From Leptolyngbya sp. Heron Island J (GTDB lineage Bacteria > Cyanobacteriota > Cyanobacteriia > Phormidesmidales > Phormidesmidaceae), in the NCBI RefSeq assembly GCF_000482245.1, contig NZ_AWNH01000011.1, forward strand, positions 1 through 64,000: a stretch of DNA of 64,000 nt, written 5' to 3'. The notes beneath the pieces are model-generated. The model ran no database searches, had not been told where the DNA came from, and saw only the letters and a list, made by a program, of their open reading frames with translations. Below, one piece after another: positions 35,228 through 45,981 of the stretch. Position numbers and translations under genes: made by a program. Each line of letters opens with the position of its first letter. Within the stretch, counting starts at the first letter, position 1.

Positions 35228-36457
35228 TTACGCCCGATCTGTATTTAACAACGGAAAAATTTTCTGGGGCACTTGCCGAGAGCCTTGATAAAGATGCTGC
35301 CACACCTCAATATAATTTTGAATCATTTTCTCTTCAGTAAAGTCCTGAGCCCGCTCATAGGCCTGGTGTGCCATAGTTCTCATGTCGTCAGGATGCTTCA
35401 GCGCCCAACGCATAGACTCCAGCAAGTCGCAGCTATCCCCCGTGCGAAATACAAGGCCATGAAGCTGATGAAGAATCACCTCCGGAATCCCACTGGCATC
35501 TGAGGTAATAATTGGTAAGCCAGAGGCCATGGCCTCTGCGATCGCAAATGATTGTCCCCCTTCAAAGTGGGTTGGAAATACAAATAGATCAGATGCTTGC
35601 AGCAGTCGGGACACATCTGAACGATAGCCTAAAAGAAAAACATTATCTGTAACTTGATACTCATTTAGTTGATTCTCTAGAGTCTCCCGCAAATCGCCAT
35701 CACCAACCCAAATGAATCGCACATCCGGAAAATCTCGAATAATATGGGGAATCGCTGGAATTAAGTCACAATGGCCCTTCTGAAAATTCAATCGACCAAC
35801 AGTAATGAGTAACTTGGCCGTATCAGGCAATTTTAGCTCGTCGAGAATTTGCTGGCGACATGTTTGCTGTTGAGTGGTGCTGAGAGTCTGAGAAGCGTCT
35901 GATTTGGCACCATTATAGATACAAGTAAGCTCACTTTCAGGAATTTGAAACAGGTTAGACAATAGACGTCGATTGTTTTGCGAAATCACCACCCACCGTT
36001 GCTGGCGCGTTCTCACCCAGTTATAAAGCTTAACTCGCCACTGATTAACCGGTATCTCCAGTGGTAAAACCAGTCCAAATCGTACAACCGTTGGAATCTT
36101 CAACAGTCCACAGGCAAGGATACTCGCAAAACAATATTCCGGAGCAGGCAAGGTAATTTGCACAACATCAGGCTTAAGCGTTATTAACAACCGTAGTGTT
36201 CGAAAAAAACGCGGCACATGTCGAGCAATGCCTGGCAGCCAGTTCCTGTCTTCAGCGATAGCGAGTGGGTGATAGGTTACTCCACTTTCCAAAAAATCTT
36301 GAACTAGTGAAGCTGTCCCATCCACATTAGGAAACGCAGCATGGACATCCCATCCATGCTTTACAGCCCCTCCGGAAACAGTGAGGTTATATTGCTCCAC
36401 ACCCCCACGTAATGTGGACGGGAAAATCATGAGTAGCTTCTTAGAACTAGATTCCAT
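35228..36457 (-). CDS. Glycosyltransferase family 4
   Basis: 409 residues. It has IFPSTLRGGVEQYNLTVSGG at the start, VGDGDLRETLENQLNEYQV in the middle and the donor motif FEGGQSFAIAEAMASGLPII. Probably acts on the undecaprenyl-linked oligosaccharide. It is 4 bp from the downstream transferase. Confidence 0.92.
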   Translation of the reverse strand: MESSSKKLLMIFPSTLRGGVEQYNLTVSGGAVKHGWDVHAAFPNVDGTASLVQDFLESGVTYHPLAIAEDRNWLPGIARHVPRFFRTLRLLITLKPDVVQITLPAPEYCFASILACGLLKIPTVVRFGLVLPLEIPVNQWRVKLYNWVRTRQQRWVVISQNNRRLLSNLFQIPESELTCIYNGAKSDASQTLSTTQQQTCRQQILDELKLPDTAKLLITVGRLNFQKGHCDLIPAIPHIIRDFPDVRFIWVGDGDLRETLENQLNEYQVTDNVFLLGYRSDVSRLLQASDLFVFPTHFEGGQSFAIAEAMASGLPIITSDASGIPEVILHQLHGLVFRTGDSCDLLESMRWALKHPDDMRTMAHQAYERAQDFTEEKMIQNYIEVWQHLYQGSRQVPQKIFPLLNTDRA

Positions 36458-36508
36458 CGATGCAATAATACTCCTAAGTAATTCTCTAACCCACGCCTGG
36501 TAAAAGAT

Positions 36509-37924
36509 TCATCTCTGTCCAGAAATTTTTGTCGTCCCCATTATTAGCGTTCCTGTAAAGGACTTGCCATCATCTGCCTGGTTTAAAACATCAAGAATTA
36601 GCGTGGTCAGTTCATCTCCTCGCTTAGAATAACTAATCTTTTTTTGTGTCTCGACCCTATCTACTACCAAGGTTTCACCCGCCATATGCTTAATAGCCAG
36701 CTGCTCAATCACCCGCGCCATGGCCTCAATATCAAAGGGGTTCACCAAATAAACACCCGGTTTCTCACGCAAATAGTTTTGATTCTCCCCAGGAGGTACA
36801 GCCGCTAAAATGGGTCTGTCTGTCATCAAATACTCATAGGTCTTAAGCGATATCCGATCACCAGGAGTCCCATCAAGACGGTCTGGTAACGGCATAAATA
36901 GCAAATTTGCTGTTTGCAGTTTCTGTAGCGCATCAAAATATGGAATCGGTCCAGTTACGCTCACGACATCAGATAGATTCTGGTTTTCTAGAACTGTTGC
37001 TGCTGACTCAAACTGATTACCATAGAGCTTTAGTTTAATTTTGCCGCTCCACCTAGGATGCTGAGCAATCACCTGTTTAATAGCACGACCGATAAAGATA
37101 GGACTTGAACTAGCCGGATTTACATTGACATTAAAATACCGGCCCCAGTTCATCCATGCATGACGTAGCCTTTTGACAAAGCCCTGCTTCGGCAGCTCTA
37201 AAAACTCTTCCCAGCCCGTCATACCGCCTGTGAAAACAATTTCAAAATCATCTGAGACAGTGTTACCGCTAATCATCCCTTGAAAATCTTGAGGGTCGGC
37301 TCCACCACGGATAAGATGAAATTTAGAATATTGATCTTTAGCCTGTCTAGAGCGTACTAGTTCTAGACTCAGCTGAGAGACATAAATAATAGCATCGGAC
37401 TGTCTAACATAAATGTCTTCTAGCCAACGACTGAGATAGTAGTGAAATTTAGTTGGAAAAACCCCATAGAGATCATCACAGGTTGAGGGTTCACAAACAT
37501 TAATGACCAGTGGTTTACCCGTAAGCCATTTCAGCAAGATGCCGATGATGCCTGCAGAATAAGGCTTGAGAAAAACAATAATCAGATCAATATCATAGGT
37601 TTTAATGATATTGACGCCTTTGAAAACAGCAGGCAACAGCCAGAAAATATCTTCATCCGGCCAAACGAGCCAGTCTAAGAGCTTACCAAACTTAATGCCC
37701 CGAATGAACCTAAGTAGTTTGCCTGGATACCAAGAACGAGCAAAATGAATATGCGCTTGTTCTAAGCTAGCTTCCTGATTGCCAGACAACACATGAATTT
37801 GCCAATCTTTTGGCAGATATTTGAGTGTTTTGCTAGAGCGAATTGCGGTTGGATTTGTTTCTGGTGGAACTTTTTGAGATATCGACAACACAGTTCTGGA
37901 TTTACTGCTCATAGCTAAACTCAC
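36509..37924 (-). CDS. Glycosyltransferase, GT4-like
   Basis: 471 residues, longer than the neighbours. GT-B features are visible (FKGVNIIKTYDIDLIIVFLK, INVCEPSTC, FTGGMTGWEEF, GDRISLKTYEYLMTDRPILA), but the sequence is divergent and an extra 40-residue insertion follows GMTGWEE. Donor and acceptor are unknown. It belongs to the AT-richer central part of the locus (about 36.5-40 kb), which often marks the strain-specific region of such gene clusters. Confidence 0.8.
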   Translation of the reverse strand: MSLAMSSKSRTVLSISQKVPPETNPTAIRSSKTLKYLPKDWQIHVLSGNQEASLEQAHIHFARSWYPGKLLRFIRGIKFGKLLDWLVWPDEDIFWLLPAVFKGVNIIKTYDIDLIIVFLKPYSAGIIGILLKWLTGKPLVINVCEPSTCDDLYGVFPTKFHYYLSRWLEDIYVRQSDAIIYVSQLSLELVRSRQAKDQYSKFHLIRGGADPQDFQGMISGNTVSDDFEIVFTGGMTGWEEFLELPKQGFVKRLRHAWMNWGRYFNVNVNPASSSPIFIGRAIKQVIAQHPRWSGKIKLKLYGNQFESAATVLENQNLSDVVSVTGPIPYFDALQKLQTANLLFMPLPDRLDGTPGDRISLKTYEYLMTDRPILAAVPPGENQNYLREKPGVYLVNPFDIEAMARVIEQLAIKHMAGETLVVDRVETQKKISYSKRGDELTTLILDVLNQADDGKSFTGTLIMGTTKISGQR

Positions 37925-38000
37925 AATTGATTATGGATACAAAATCAAAGTCGGTTTTGAAGAATCCTTCGACATCAACACCACTTAATCACTTAAGGTT

Positions 38001-39191
38001 TTAGCCAGCCATCATTTGCGCAAGTAGATTCTGGCCTAAAAGCTCCCTATTTTTACGATATCTTTCAATTTTCTCTTTAATAGGATTCATCTCATCAACC
38101 AGTCTATTAAGCTTCATAACTTGAGCTGAATCACTATGAATATCTAAAACCAGTGATGATAATTCAGCATCTAGGAAAATACCGGTGACTTTACTTTGTC
38201 TGTTGCTATCAATAACAGCAAGCGGCAATGACCCTGCCATAATGGTAAATAGAAGCACATGTAATCGATTGCTAAATACCATCAGTGCATTGGAATATAA
38301 TTCAAGTGCAGCTTGAACATTGAGTTTTTGATCAACAAACTCAACATCATAAGGCCCAACATATCTCTGTACTAATCGCTGACAAAAATCAGAATCACGA
38401 TCAACTTGATAAGCCACAACTAGTCTTTTTGACCATTGTCTACAAACCAAATCTACAACCCTATCTAATACAACAATAAGATTTTCTTGATAGGCATTGG
38501 AAGTATCACAAGCATGGGCAGACTCTCTAAAACTGAAAACAATATATTCTCCATCCATAGAAGGCTTTATGGCTGTTTGGAAGCCAGACCGAAACAACCA
38601 AGCCAGATCGGGAAAATGTTGTATCTGGCACATCTTCATTTGGTGGGCCAGGCTTTCAGAAATACTATCTCGAACCCCATAGAAATATGAAAAACGTGAA
38701 ACCCATTTCACGATTTTTTGATTATGATCTGATAATTCACCAATAGAAAATCCTAATCGACAAAGTCGAACTCCTAATATACGAAGCAATAGAAAATATA
38801 ATATCCATTTTCTTGAGCCTAAATATCGACTGTTATCAGAAAGATGTCCTGGCCCCAAAAACAGATATGTTTTTGGGGATTTCAACTGAAATAACGATTT
38901 TAACTTTGATTTGATTATCAAACGACTAAATCCGTTTTCATAAAAACTTGCTCGCTCATCTAATTCAATTCCTAGCTCTTGGCAATACCAATCGGGAACC
39001 CCATGATCATTGATTACTACTTGGCCATAGCCTCTTAACCTTTCTAAGAGAGTTTTATTAATAATCAGATCCCCTAAATTTCCATATTGTGTGCGGGCTT
39101 CATAGAAGATATGTATGTCCTGTCGGTCTAAGTCATGATTCTTTTTACTTTGCTCTTTAAGTGTGGGCATAGATTTTGAGGTAAACATCAT
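38001..39191 (-). CDS. Polysaccharide pyruvyl transferase family
   Basis: 396 residues. The family outline is FYEARTQYGNLGDLIINKTL, YLFLGPGHLSD, RDSISESLA and the C-terminal SNRLHVLLFTIMAGSLPLAV. It transfers a pyruvate ketal from PEP to a sugar, giving the polymer negative charge. It may use MMFTSKS or the internal Met at residue 8 as start. Cytoplasmic. A high density of A/T sets this and the next gene apart. Confidence 0.88.
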   Translation of the reverse strand: MMFTSKSMPTLKEQSKKNHDLDRQDIHIFYEARTQYGNLGDLIINKTLLERLRGYGQVVINDHGVPDWYCQELGIELDERASFYENGFSRLIIKSKLKSLFQLKSPKTYLFLGPGHLSDNSRYLGSRKWILYFLLLRILGVRLCRLGFSIGELSDHNQKIVKWVSRFSYFYGVRDSISESLAHQMKMCQIQHFPDLAWLFRSGFQTAIKPSMDGEYIVFSFRESAHACDTSNAYQENLIVVLDRVVDLVCRQWSKRLVVAYQVDRDSDFCQRLVQRYVGPYDVEFVDQKLNVQAALELYSNALMVFSNRLHVLLFTIMAGSLPLAVIDSNRQSKVTGIFLDAELSSLVLDIHSDSAQVMKLNRLVDEMNPIKEKIERYRKNRELLGQNLLAQMMAG

Positions 39192-39323
39192 TTTTAATTC
39201 CGAAAGTCTCTTTGAATATCAAACTATATTCACAAAATCTAGAAAATATATTTTTACTTGAAGAATTGAATTAAGATAAAAATATTGCAATTCCCCATAA
39301 AATTTACTCTTTACTTTTTCAAT

Positions 39324-39902
39324 TCATATTGGCTTACCTTTTGCACCTGAATATGCTTTGGCATTATCAAGGCATCGGTAGTGTGTTTGATCTCTGAACT
39401 TAATAACTCTTCCCGGTTGGTTACCAAAAACAGCAAACGACGGCACATCTTGGGTGACAACAGCACCCGCACCAATGATTGCTCCTTCACCAATGCTTAC
39501 ACCTGGAACTACAACTACATTTGTTCCAATCCATACGTTTCGCTCGATGGTGATTGGCTTAAATTCATAGGTTTCATCATAGGGAAGGTAATCTCCTTCA
39601 TATCTATGATTGGCAGAGTGTACTACAAAATTACGACTGATATGGGTATTTTCATCAATAACAATACCTCCACGAGCATCAATATATGCATTGTCACCAA
39701 TATGAACATTGTCATGAATTTCTAGTTTTTGGGGCTGCACTATAGCAATACGACCATTAAGCCTAACTGCCTTTCCACAATATTTGATTTGAGCAATTGT
39801 ACGTCGATTGTTCTCTTCTAAAATAGCTGGTTCAGCCCAAAATACAAGCTTAACAATCTCTTTCCCTAATGCGAATTTTATTCTCTTAATTAATTCAAAC
39901 AT
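39324..39902 (-). CDS. Hexapeptide-repeat O-acetyltransferase (WbbJ-like)
   Basis: 192 residues. The left-handed beta-helix repeats are clear (IVQPQKLEIHDNVHIGDNAY, WIGTNVVVVPGVSIGEGAII, GAGAVVTQDVPSFAVFGN), with an acetyl-CoA binding loop at NHRYEGDYLPYDE. It acetylates a sugar of the polymer. It follows the flippase gene with a 23-bp gap. Confidence 0.93.
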   Translation of the reverse strand: MFELIKRIKFALGKEIVKLVFWAEPAILEENNRRTIAQIKYCGKAVRLNGRIAIVQPQKLEIHDNVHIGDNAYIDARGGIVIDENTHISRNFVVHSANHRYEGDYLPYDETYEFKPITIERNVWIGTNVVVVPGVSIGEGAIIGAGAVVTQDVPSFAVFGNQPGRVIKFRDQTHYRCLDNAKAYSGAKGKPI

Positions 39903-39925
39903 ATTACTATGCTCAATATGAATGC

Positions 39926-41389
39926 TTACTTTCTCTTTTGCAATGAATTTGGCAAAGAAGATAATGTGAGACGGTATGTCTGACTAAGCAAATTTGGTGA
40001 TAAAAGCATGACTCCAAACAAGTAAGCGAATGTTCCTATCACCATGTATGTAATTAAGGTTATGTATGCATTATTCCAGTCATAAAATATTCGCTTTGCA
40101 CCTAGGATGAATGCCATCATTAGTAGACTGCTTAGCAATGGAGTTATGTATTGGGAGAAATATTTTCTAAAGTCTATATCGATAAGTTTTTTTATCAAAA
40201 CTAAGAATACAGGAGAAAATACATATACACAGATGACATAAGATGCGGCAACTGCGTTGATTCCCCAGCGTACAGCTATGAAAAAGCCAATAACATTACA
40301 CACCGTAATCATGAAGATTACTCGAAGTCTCCACAGGGGTTTATTCATCGCTAAAAGTACTGTCCCAGAGAAATACTGCACTGATTGTAGAATGCCAATT
40401 AATGCCAATATCTGCATGACTGACACACTAGGTAACCACTCAGCACCAAACAAAGTTTGGATAAGTTCTGGAGCAAGCACTGCCATCCCTAAAAAAGCAG
40501 GAAACGAAATAAAGCTTGTATATCGAGTGACTCGATAAAAAGCATTTCTCATTCTCTCTGGTTCTTTTTGAAGTCGAGAAAATGTAGGTAATGCAACTTG
40601 AGCTGTGACATTTGTTAGGAGTTTAATCATGATTAACAGCAATCGATAGGCCACATTGTAATAGCCTAAAGCAACTGTTCCTAAGAAGTAGCCAATTAAC
40701 AAGTCATCGGAACGGCGGTTCAAAAAGTTTAGAAAGTTAAAGCCAATGATATTGATGCCAAACGAGAAGAGTTCTCTAAAATGTTGAGGAGAAAACCTAA
40801 ATCCTGGTCGCCAATCGCTCGAACTCCACAGCATCAAGGCACTTGTTGAACCAAAGACTATTTCCTTAATGACTAGGCTCCAGACGCCCAAACCCATCAA
40901 GGCAGCCCCAATTCCGGCTACCCCACAGGTGGCTGTTGCCACTAAAGAACGTGCTGCAAAAACCTTGAACTGCATATTGCGTTGCAAGATTGCAGCCTGC
41001 ACACTACTTAGTCCCGCAAACAGAAAGCTGATGGACATCCATCGAATAATCGGCGCTAGCTCTGGCTCACTATAGAAATTTGCAACAGTTCCAGCTCCAG
41101 TTAAAACAGCTAAAAGGAACAATGCACCCATCAATACACTGGTCCAAAAAGCTGTGTCCAGATGTTCCGGCTCCAGCCTATCCTTCTGGATAATGGCTTG
41201 GGCAAATCCTTGATCTAAAAAGATTTGCATAAAGTACATGAACACATTGGCCAGCGCCACCAGGCCAAACGCTTCGGCACCAAGCAATCGAGCCAGCAAT
41301 AAAAAGATTGCCGTTGAGACAAGCTGAGCACCCCATTTTTCTATGGCGGACCACATTGCTCCTCGAATTGCCTGCTGCCGTAAACTCAT
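39926..41389 (-). CDS. Wzx-type polysaccharide flippase (MOP superfamily)
   Basis: 487 residues and about 14 membrane segments. The start RQQAIRGAMWSAIEKWGAQL and LLARLLGAEAFGLVALANVF match the Wzx/RfbX (PST) branch, as does LNFLNRRSDDLLIGYFLGTV. It moves lipid-linked repeat units to the outer side of the inner membrane. Confidence 0.94.
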   Translation of the reverse strand: MSLRQQAIRGAMWSAIEKWGAQLVSTAIFLLLARLLGAEAFGLVALANVFMYFMQIFLDQGFAQAIIQKDRLEPEHLDTAFWTSVLMGALFLLAVLTGAGTVANFYSEPELAPIIRWMSISFLFAGLSSVQAAILQRNMQFKVFAARSLVATATCGVAGIGAALMGLGVWSLVIKEIVFGSTSALMLWSSSDWRPGFRFSPQHFRELFSFGINIIGFNFLNFLNRRSDDLLIGYFLGTVALGYYNVAYRLLLIMIKLLTNVTAQVALPTFSRLQKEPERMRNAFYRVTRYTSFISFPAFLGMAVLAPELIQTLFGAEWLPSVSVMQILALIGILQSVQYFSGTVLLAMNKPLWRLRVIFMITVCNVIGFFIAVRWGINAVAASYVICVYVFSPVFLVLIKKLIDIDFRKYFSQYITPLLSSLLMMAFILGAKRIFYDWNNAYITLITYMVIGTFAYLFGVMLLSPNLLSQTYRLTLSSLPNSLQKRK

Positions 41390-41465
41390 AAAGAATCACT
41401 CACATCTTCAAAAGGACAATTTTATGACTCACTAATCCTGCGGCACTGGCTGACCACACGGCGGT

Positions 41466-42398
41466 TTAGTATGCACCAAATCCAGTAACCACTTTAGGCA
41501 GTGTCAACAGCAACAGTTTTAGATCTTCCCGAAAGGTCCACTGTCGCAGGTAGTCTAAATCCATCCGATTGACAGAGGTTAAATCACACCCTTGGGATCT
41601 TGTGGTCACCTGCCACATGCCGGTTATGCCAGGTAATGCACTTAGACGTCGTCGCAATACCGGTTCAATCCGGACTGCATCATACAGAGCCCAGGGTCTA
41701 GGCCCCACTAAGGTCATTTCTCCTCTGAGTACATTTAACAGCTGAGGTAGCTCATCCAAACTGAATTTACGTAGCCAGCGTCCTGCTCGGGTGACTCGCG
41801 GATCTTGTTCAAGCTTATGTAAACCAGTCTGGTTTCCCATTACCCTATGATGCTGAAACTCGGCATCCGTTTCCATACTACGAAATTTACAGATCTGAAA
41901 TAGTCTGCCTTGATAGCCCACTCGCCACTGTCGAAATAGAATCGGTCCGCGTGAGTCCAACCGCACCCACAGAGCTAGCAGAGCCATTAAAGGACTGAGC
42001 ACAGTGAGTAATATGCAGGCAGCCATCCAGTCAGCCAGTCGCTTCACTCGCCAGAGTTTGGGCTGGCGTAGCTGAGGAAGGTCAGGAGCCGCAGGTACGC
42101 TCAGATATACCTGTTTGTTGCTAGCACTGCAGATATCTGCCCAGGCCTTAAACTTTGACGGTGCTAACTTGGGATCAAGATATACCCGCTTCACAGGGGA
42201 GTGCCGTAAACAATCACTCAACCATTTTTTGTTTTGAAGAGCGGGCATCTCAGGCTCCATTTTTGAAGAGCGGGATTTTACGATCAATGCATCTTGTTCC
42301 CAAATTAGCGTGCAATTTTCGAATGGAGAAAGCTCACGCTGTGCAGAAGGTACTTGAAATAGGATGGGAGCTTTTAACAAAACTGTGGATGCTGTCAT
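41466..42398 (-). CDS. Priming sugar transferase (undecaprenyl-phosphate type)
   Basis: 310 residues. A polar N-terminal 120-residue domain (unlike the usual CoA-binding-like part) is followed by one reentrant hydrophobic segment (ADWMAACILLTVLSPLMALL) and the bacterial sugar transferase domain: FRQWRVGYQGRLFQICKFRS, LRKFSLDELPQLLNVLRGEM, LVGPRP and ITGMWQVTTRS. It makes the first phosphosugar bond on undecaprenyl phosphate. It lacks the four extra membrane helices of WcaJ. Confidence 0.94.
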   Translation of the reverse strand: MTASTVLLKAPILFQVPSAQRELSPFENCTLIWEQDALIVKSRSSKMEPEMPALQNKKWLSDCLRHSPVKRVYLDPKLAPSKFKAWADICSASNKQVYLSVPAAPDLPQLRQPKLWRVKRLADWMAACILLTVLSPLMALLALWVRLDSRGPILFRQWRVGYQGRLFQICKFRSMETDAEFQHHRVMGNQTGLHKLEQDPRVTRAGRWLRKFSLDELPQLLNVLRGEMTLVGPRPWALYDAVRIEPVLRRRLSALPGITGMWQVTTRSQGCDLTSVNRMDLDYLRQWTFREDLKLLLLTLPKVVTGFGAY

Positions 42399-42555
42399 AG
42401 GTCTGTGGAGTCTCTGAATAGAAAGCCTGATACAAGTTAAGTCTGTTGCCTGAGATTAAAACTTGTCTTAGATAGATTTATAACAAATAAATCTGTTAAT
42501 GGGTGTCCAATTGGCTACAATTATGCAAATTATTTTTTTGCTTAAGGGACACACC

Positions 42556-44832
42556 CTAGCTACGCCAAAGCATTGCCGGTTCTTTAGAGATTTTTGAAGA
42601 ACCGTTGCGTTCATAGAGTCTCATGGAACGATGATTCTCTCGATGTCCATTGGCGACAATTCCAATTGTATTCACCTGATCAAGCATAGCCATAGTATGG
42701 GTTAAATCAGTTTGGGTAATTCGATCTAAACGACTCACCAGAATTGAGGCATCACACATGGATGCCAGCTGGAGACCATCAGCTAAACCTGAAATAGCCG
42801 GAGCGTCAACAATGACTAGATCATAGGTCTTCTCAGCTTTTTCTAGCACTTGTCGCATTTGCCGGGAACTGAGCAAACTCATGGGGTCTTCAGGCACTGC
42901 TCCAGCCAATAGAACATCTACACTGGTGCCTGAATAAGATAAGGAAACTGGAGAAATTTTTGTTTTGTTCCATTGGGAAAGATTAGGGTGTAGCTGCGTT
43001 GATAATCCCTGAATATTTAAGAGTCCTAAATATTGGTGCAGGGATGGATTACGGAAGTTAGCGTCAATTAATAGAACCCGTTGATGCGATCTCGCCGCAC
43101 TTAATGCCAAGCCAATAGACAATGTTGTTTTTCCTTCCTCAACCAGGGCTGATGTCACCAAGAGCGAAGACAGGGGTTGAGAGTGGGTGAGTTGGATTGT
43201 CTTATAGATCAAGTCGACAGCATCTCGGAAGGGCTGGCTTTGACTAATCGATAGAGAGTCATTAGGGACACGCTCACTATCCAACATAGACAGCAGGGCA
43301 TCGGCTTTGCGGGTGGGGATTTCTGGAATCACACCCAGCAGCGGTAATGCCACCTGTTTCTTTAACTCATCCGACGTACGCACCACCGTATCTATCGCTT
43401 CTCGCCCAAAGGCGAGCGCGCCGCCGAGAAACACCCCGGCTACCACCCCTAACATAATATTTTGTTTGGGCTGAGGAGAGATTTTCTCACCTAGCTGAGA
43501 GGGTTCAACAATATCCCAGCTAAAGCCCCCTTGGGCCAATTCGTTACTTAACTCCTGACGTAGCTGCAAGAGTTGTTCTAGGGACTGTTGCTGGATTTGG
43601 GCCTCAGGTTGAATCCGATCATACTCTGCAATTAGACTGGGATACTTGGCAAGTTCAGTTCTCAACTGATTGGCCGCTTGGTCTAGGCCACTTCTGCGGG
43701 CGCGAATGCTTTGTAAATCGACCGTAGCCTGGACAAGATTACTGACCAATCCCAGCTCAATTTCACTGAGTTGACCTTCGGTCAGCAACGCGGTTTCATC
43801 TAAGTCGACCTGAGCAGGCACATCCCCTAACACTCGTTCCACTTCTGCCTGTAAGAGGGATACATTTCCCTGTCGCTGACTCAGTAAATCTTGCACGCCC
43901 GGATCAGCTTCGGCATAAAGCGATCGCCGCTGTTCCAGGGCCAGCTCTGTTTCTTGCAAGGCGTTTAAGAGCTGTTGATAGCGCGATGACTGACTTAAAC
44001 GTGAGGCAATCATTGCTGATTGGGGATCGGCTGACAGCTGTTCTTGCAAGGCAGTATACTCAGCCTGCACATCCAGATATTGAGTTTCCACCTCTACTTT
44101 AGACTGCTCAATTTGTCTGAGCGAGTCAGCAACGGTGAGTGATTGCTGCTCTGGATCGATCAAGTTTTCTGATTCACGAAAATCTTTTAAGGCTTGACGA
44201 GATACAGCAAGACTCTCTTGTACACTGTCTATCTGTTGATTTACCAGGGCTAGACCCCGCTTAAGTCGTTGTTCTTGCTGCTCCTGGTTATAGCTTAAGT
44301 AAACATCCCCCAGGTTTTCTAGAAATGACTGCACAATTTCTGGATCTTCTCCTTTAAATGTTGCTTTGAAGATTCCTGTTTTGGCATCCCCTTCACTCAC
44401 CTGGGAAAGGGTCAAGGCGTTTTGAAAACTATTAGCACAGTCCGCTAAAGGTTCGGATGGATCACACACCTCTGGGTAGTCACCCTGCAGCTGTTCAACC
44501 GTTTGTTCAACAAATGATTTACTCCGCATTAAATTTAATTGAGTGGCGTAGTCCGTTTGAGACGACGATGAGCGGCGTCCTTGTTGTTGTCCATTGGTGA
44601 TATCAACAGTTTGACGATAGTTTGGTTCAACCAATAACTGCATTGAACTTTGATAGACAGGATCTTCTCTGAGGGTGAGTGCGATCGCAATTCCCACGGT
44701 GCCCACAATAGCGCCACCAAACCAGACAAAGCGTCTTAAAAGAATATTCAGCAGCTGCCCATATCCAATCTCTGATTTTTCTTCACTCGGTGAAAGTTGT
44801 GTTGTCCGCATATGTGTATCCTTGTTCACCAT
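42556..44832 (-). CDS. Wzc-like copolymerase with BY-kinase domain
   Basis: 758 residues from ATG 44832 (GTG 44850 and ATG 44811 also possible). It has a Wzz domain flanked by two membrane helices and long periplasmic coiled coils (LRQIEQSKVEVETQYLDVQA). The cytoplasmic BY-kinase has Walker A SALVEEGKTTLSIGLALS, Walker A' VLLIDANFRNP and Walker B LVIVDAPAISG. The C-terminus ends without the usual Tyr cluster (only one Tyr, MRLYERNG), so autophosphorylation control differs from E. coli Wzc. It regulates chain length with the export protein. Confidence 0.93.
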   Translation of the reverse strand: MVNKDTHMRTTQLSPSEEKSEIGYGQLLNILLRRFVWFGGAIVGTVGIAIALTLREDPVYQSSMQLLVEPNYRQTVDITNGQQQGRRSSSSQTDYATQLNLMRSKSFVEQTVEQLQGDYPEVCDPSEPLADCANSFQNALTLSQVSEGDAKTGIFKATFKGEDPEIVQSFLENLGDVYLSYNQEQQEQRLKRGLALVNQQIDSVQESLAVSRQALKDFRESENLIDPEQQSLTVADSLRQIEQSKVEVETQYLDVQAEYTALQEQLSADPQSAMIASRLSQSSRYQQLLNALQETELALEQRRSLYAEADPGVQDLLSQRQGNVSLLQAEVERVLGDVPAQVDLDETALLTEGQLSEIELGLVSNLVQATVDLQSIRARRSGLDQAANQLRTELAKYPSLIAEYDRIQPEAQIQQQSLEQLLQLRQELSNELAQGGFSWDIVEPSQLGEKISPQPKQNIMLGVVAGVFLGGALAFGREAIDTVVRTSDELKKQVALPLLGVIPEIPTRKADALLSMLDSERVPNDSLSISQSQPFRDAVDLIYKTIQLTHSQPLSSLLVTSALVEEGKTTLSIGLALSAARSHQRVLLIDANFRNPSLHQYLGLLNIQGLSTQLHPNLSQWNKTKISPVSLSYSGTSVDVLLAGAVPEDPMSLLSSRQMRQVLEKAEKTYDLVIVDAPAISGLADGLQLASMCDASILVSRLDRITQTDLTHTMAMLDQVNTIGIVANGHRENHRSMRLYERNGSSKISKEPAMLWRS

Positions 44833-44865
44833 CAGTTTATCTAGACGCACTCATGGCCTTAGCCA

Positions 44866-45981
44866 CTATGCGGGAGAGCGTACAGCGCAGCTCTTATGCT
44901 TCTCATAAGCCTCTCCAATAATGTTAAAAACTCTCTCAAAGAAAACATCCTCTGTAAAATTCTTCAGAACATGTTCCCGGATTTGACGATAGTTCCACTG
45001 GGTTGAGTTAGCCTCAATCAGGGCGCGATGGACGGCTTCTGGAGATTGGCGGCAAAAGAAAACACCCGTCTTCCCAGGAACTTGCGTATCCAGTACTCCC
45101 CCAGCACCATAGGCAACCACAGGAGTACCGCTGACATTAGCCTCAATCGGCACTAGCCCATAATCTTCTAACGCCGCCACCACCACTGCTTTTGCCCGCG
45201 ACATTAAATTCTTGCGCTGTTCATCACTAACATGGCCAAGGAATGAGATATTTGGCAGTGCAGCTAACTCCAATCGTTCTCTCTCTGGTCCATCTCCAGT
45301 AACAATGAGGGGCCACCCTAACCAGTTAAAGGCTTCTACCACAATGTCTACACGTTTATACCCGAGTAAACGCGATGAAACCAGATAAAAATCATCCTTT
45401 TGGTCCGAAAACTCAAACTGACTCGTATCGATTGGATAATTAACGGTAATCGCCGGTTGTTGATAGGTTTGCTCAATACGTTCAGTCACAATGGTCGAGT
45501 TTGAAATATACAAATCTGGTTTCTGCGCATGGACAAAATCGACTTGTCTGAGCTTGTCAAAGATTGGTTCAATAACTGGGAGCAACGCCTTATAGTTTTT
45601 GTACTGATCAATATAGGTACGCGTATCCCAAAGAAAACGGGTGATATTGTGACAAAAACAAATGTGGTAGGCATCAGGTCTCTTGATGACTGACTTGGCA
45701 AAACTAGTTGTGCTGCTAATAATCAGATCGTATTTTTGCAAGTCTAATGCTTCAAAAGCTGGGAAGTATAGCGGTGCCAGTAGCCTAAAATTTTTGCTCG
45801 CCCCTGGAATCGCTTGTAGTTTAGTGGTATGAACGGGCCGATCACCAATATCAATTGTATCGCTTGGGCTATACAATGACGTATAAATATCAGCCTCTGG
45901 AAATTGTCTGCAAAGCAGTTCAAATACCCGCTCCGCTCCACCTTTCTGCGTCAGGTAGTCATGCACCAAAGCAATTTTCAT
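44866..45981 (-). CDS. Glycosyltransferase family 4
   Basis: 371 residues. The start is MKIALVHDYLTQKGGAERVF, the middle is SSRLLGYKRVDIVVEAFNWL and the donor site is LEDYGLVPIEANVSGTPVVA. This group (WbaZ-like mannosyltransferases) often uses GDP-mannose; here that is only an inference. It lies between the export and copolymerase genes. Confidence 0.91.
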   Translation of the reverse strand: MKIALVHDYLTQKGGAERVFELLCRQFPEADIYTSLYSPSDTIDIGDRPVHTTKLQAIPGASKNFRLLAPLYFPAFEALDLQKYDLIISSTTSFAKSVIKRPDAYHICFCHNITRFLWDTRTYIDQYKNYKALLPVIEPIFDKLRQVDFVHAQKPDLYISNSTIVTERIEQTYQQPAITVNYPIDTSQFEFSDQKDDFYLVSSRLLGYKRVDIVVEAFNWLGWPLIVTGDGPERERLELAALPNISFLGHVSDEQRKNLMSRAKAVVVAALEDYGLVPIEANVSGTPVVAYGAGGVLDTQVPGKTGVFFCRQSPEAVHRALIEANSTQWNYRQIREHVLKNFTEDVFFERVFNIIGEAYEKHKSCAVRSPA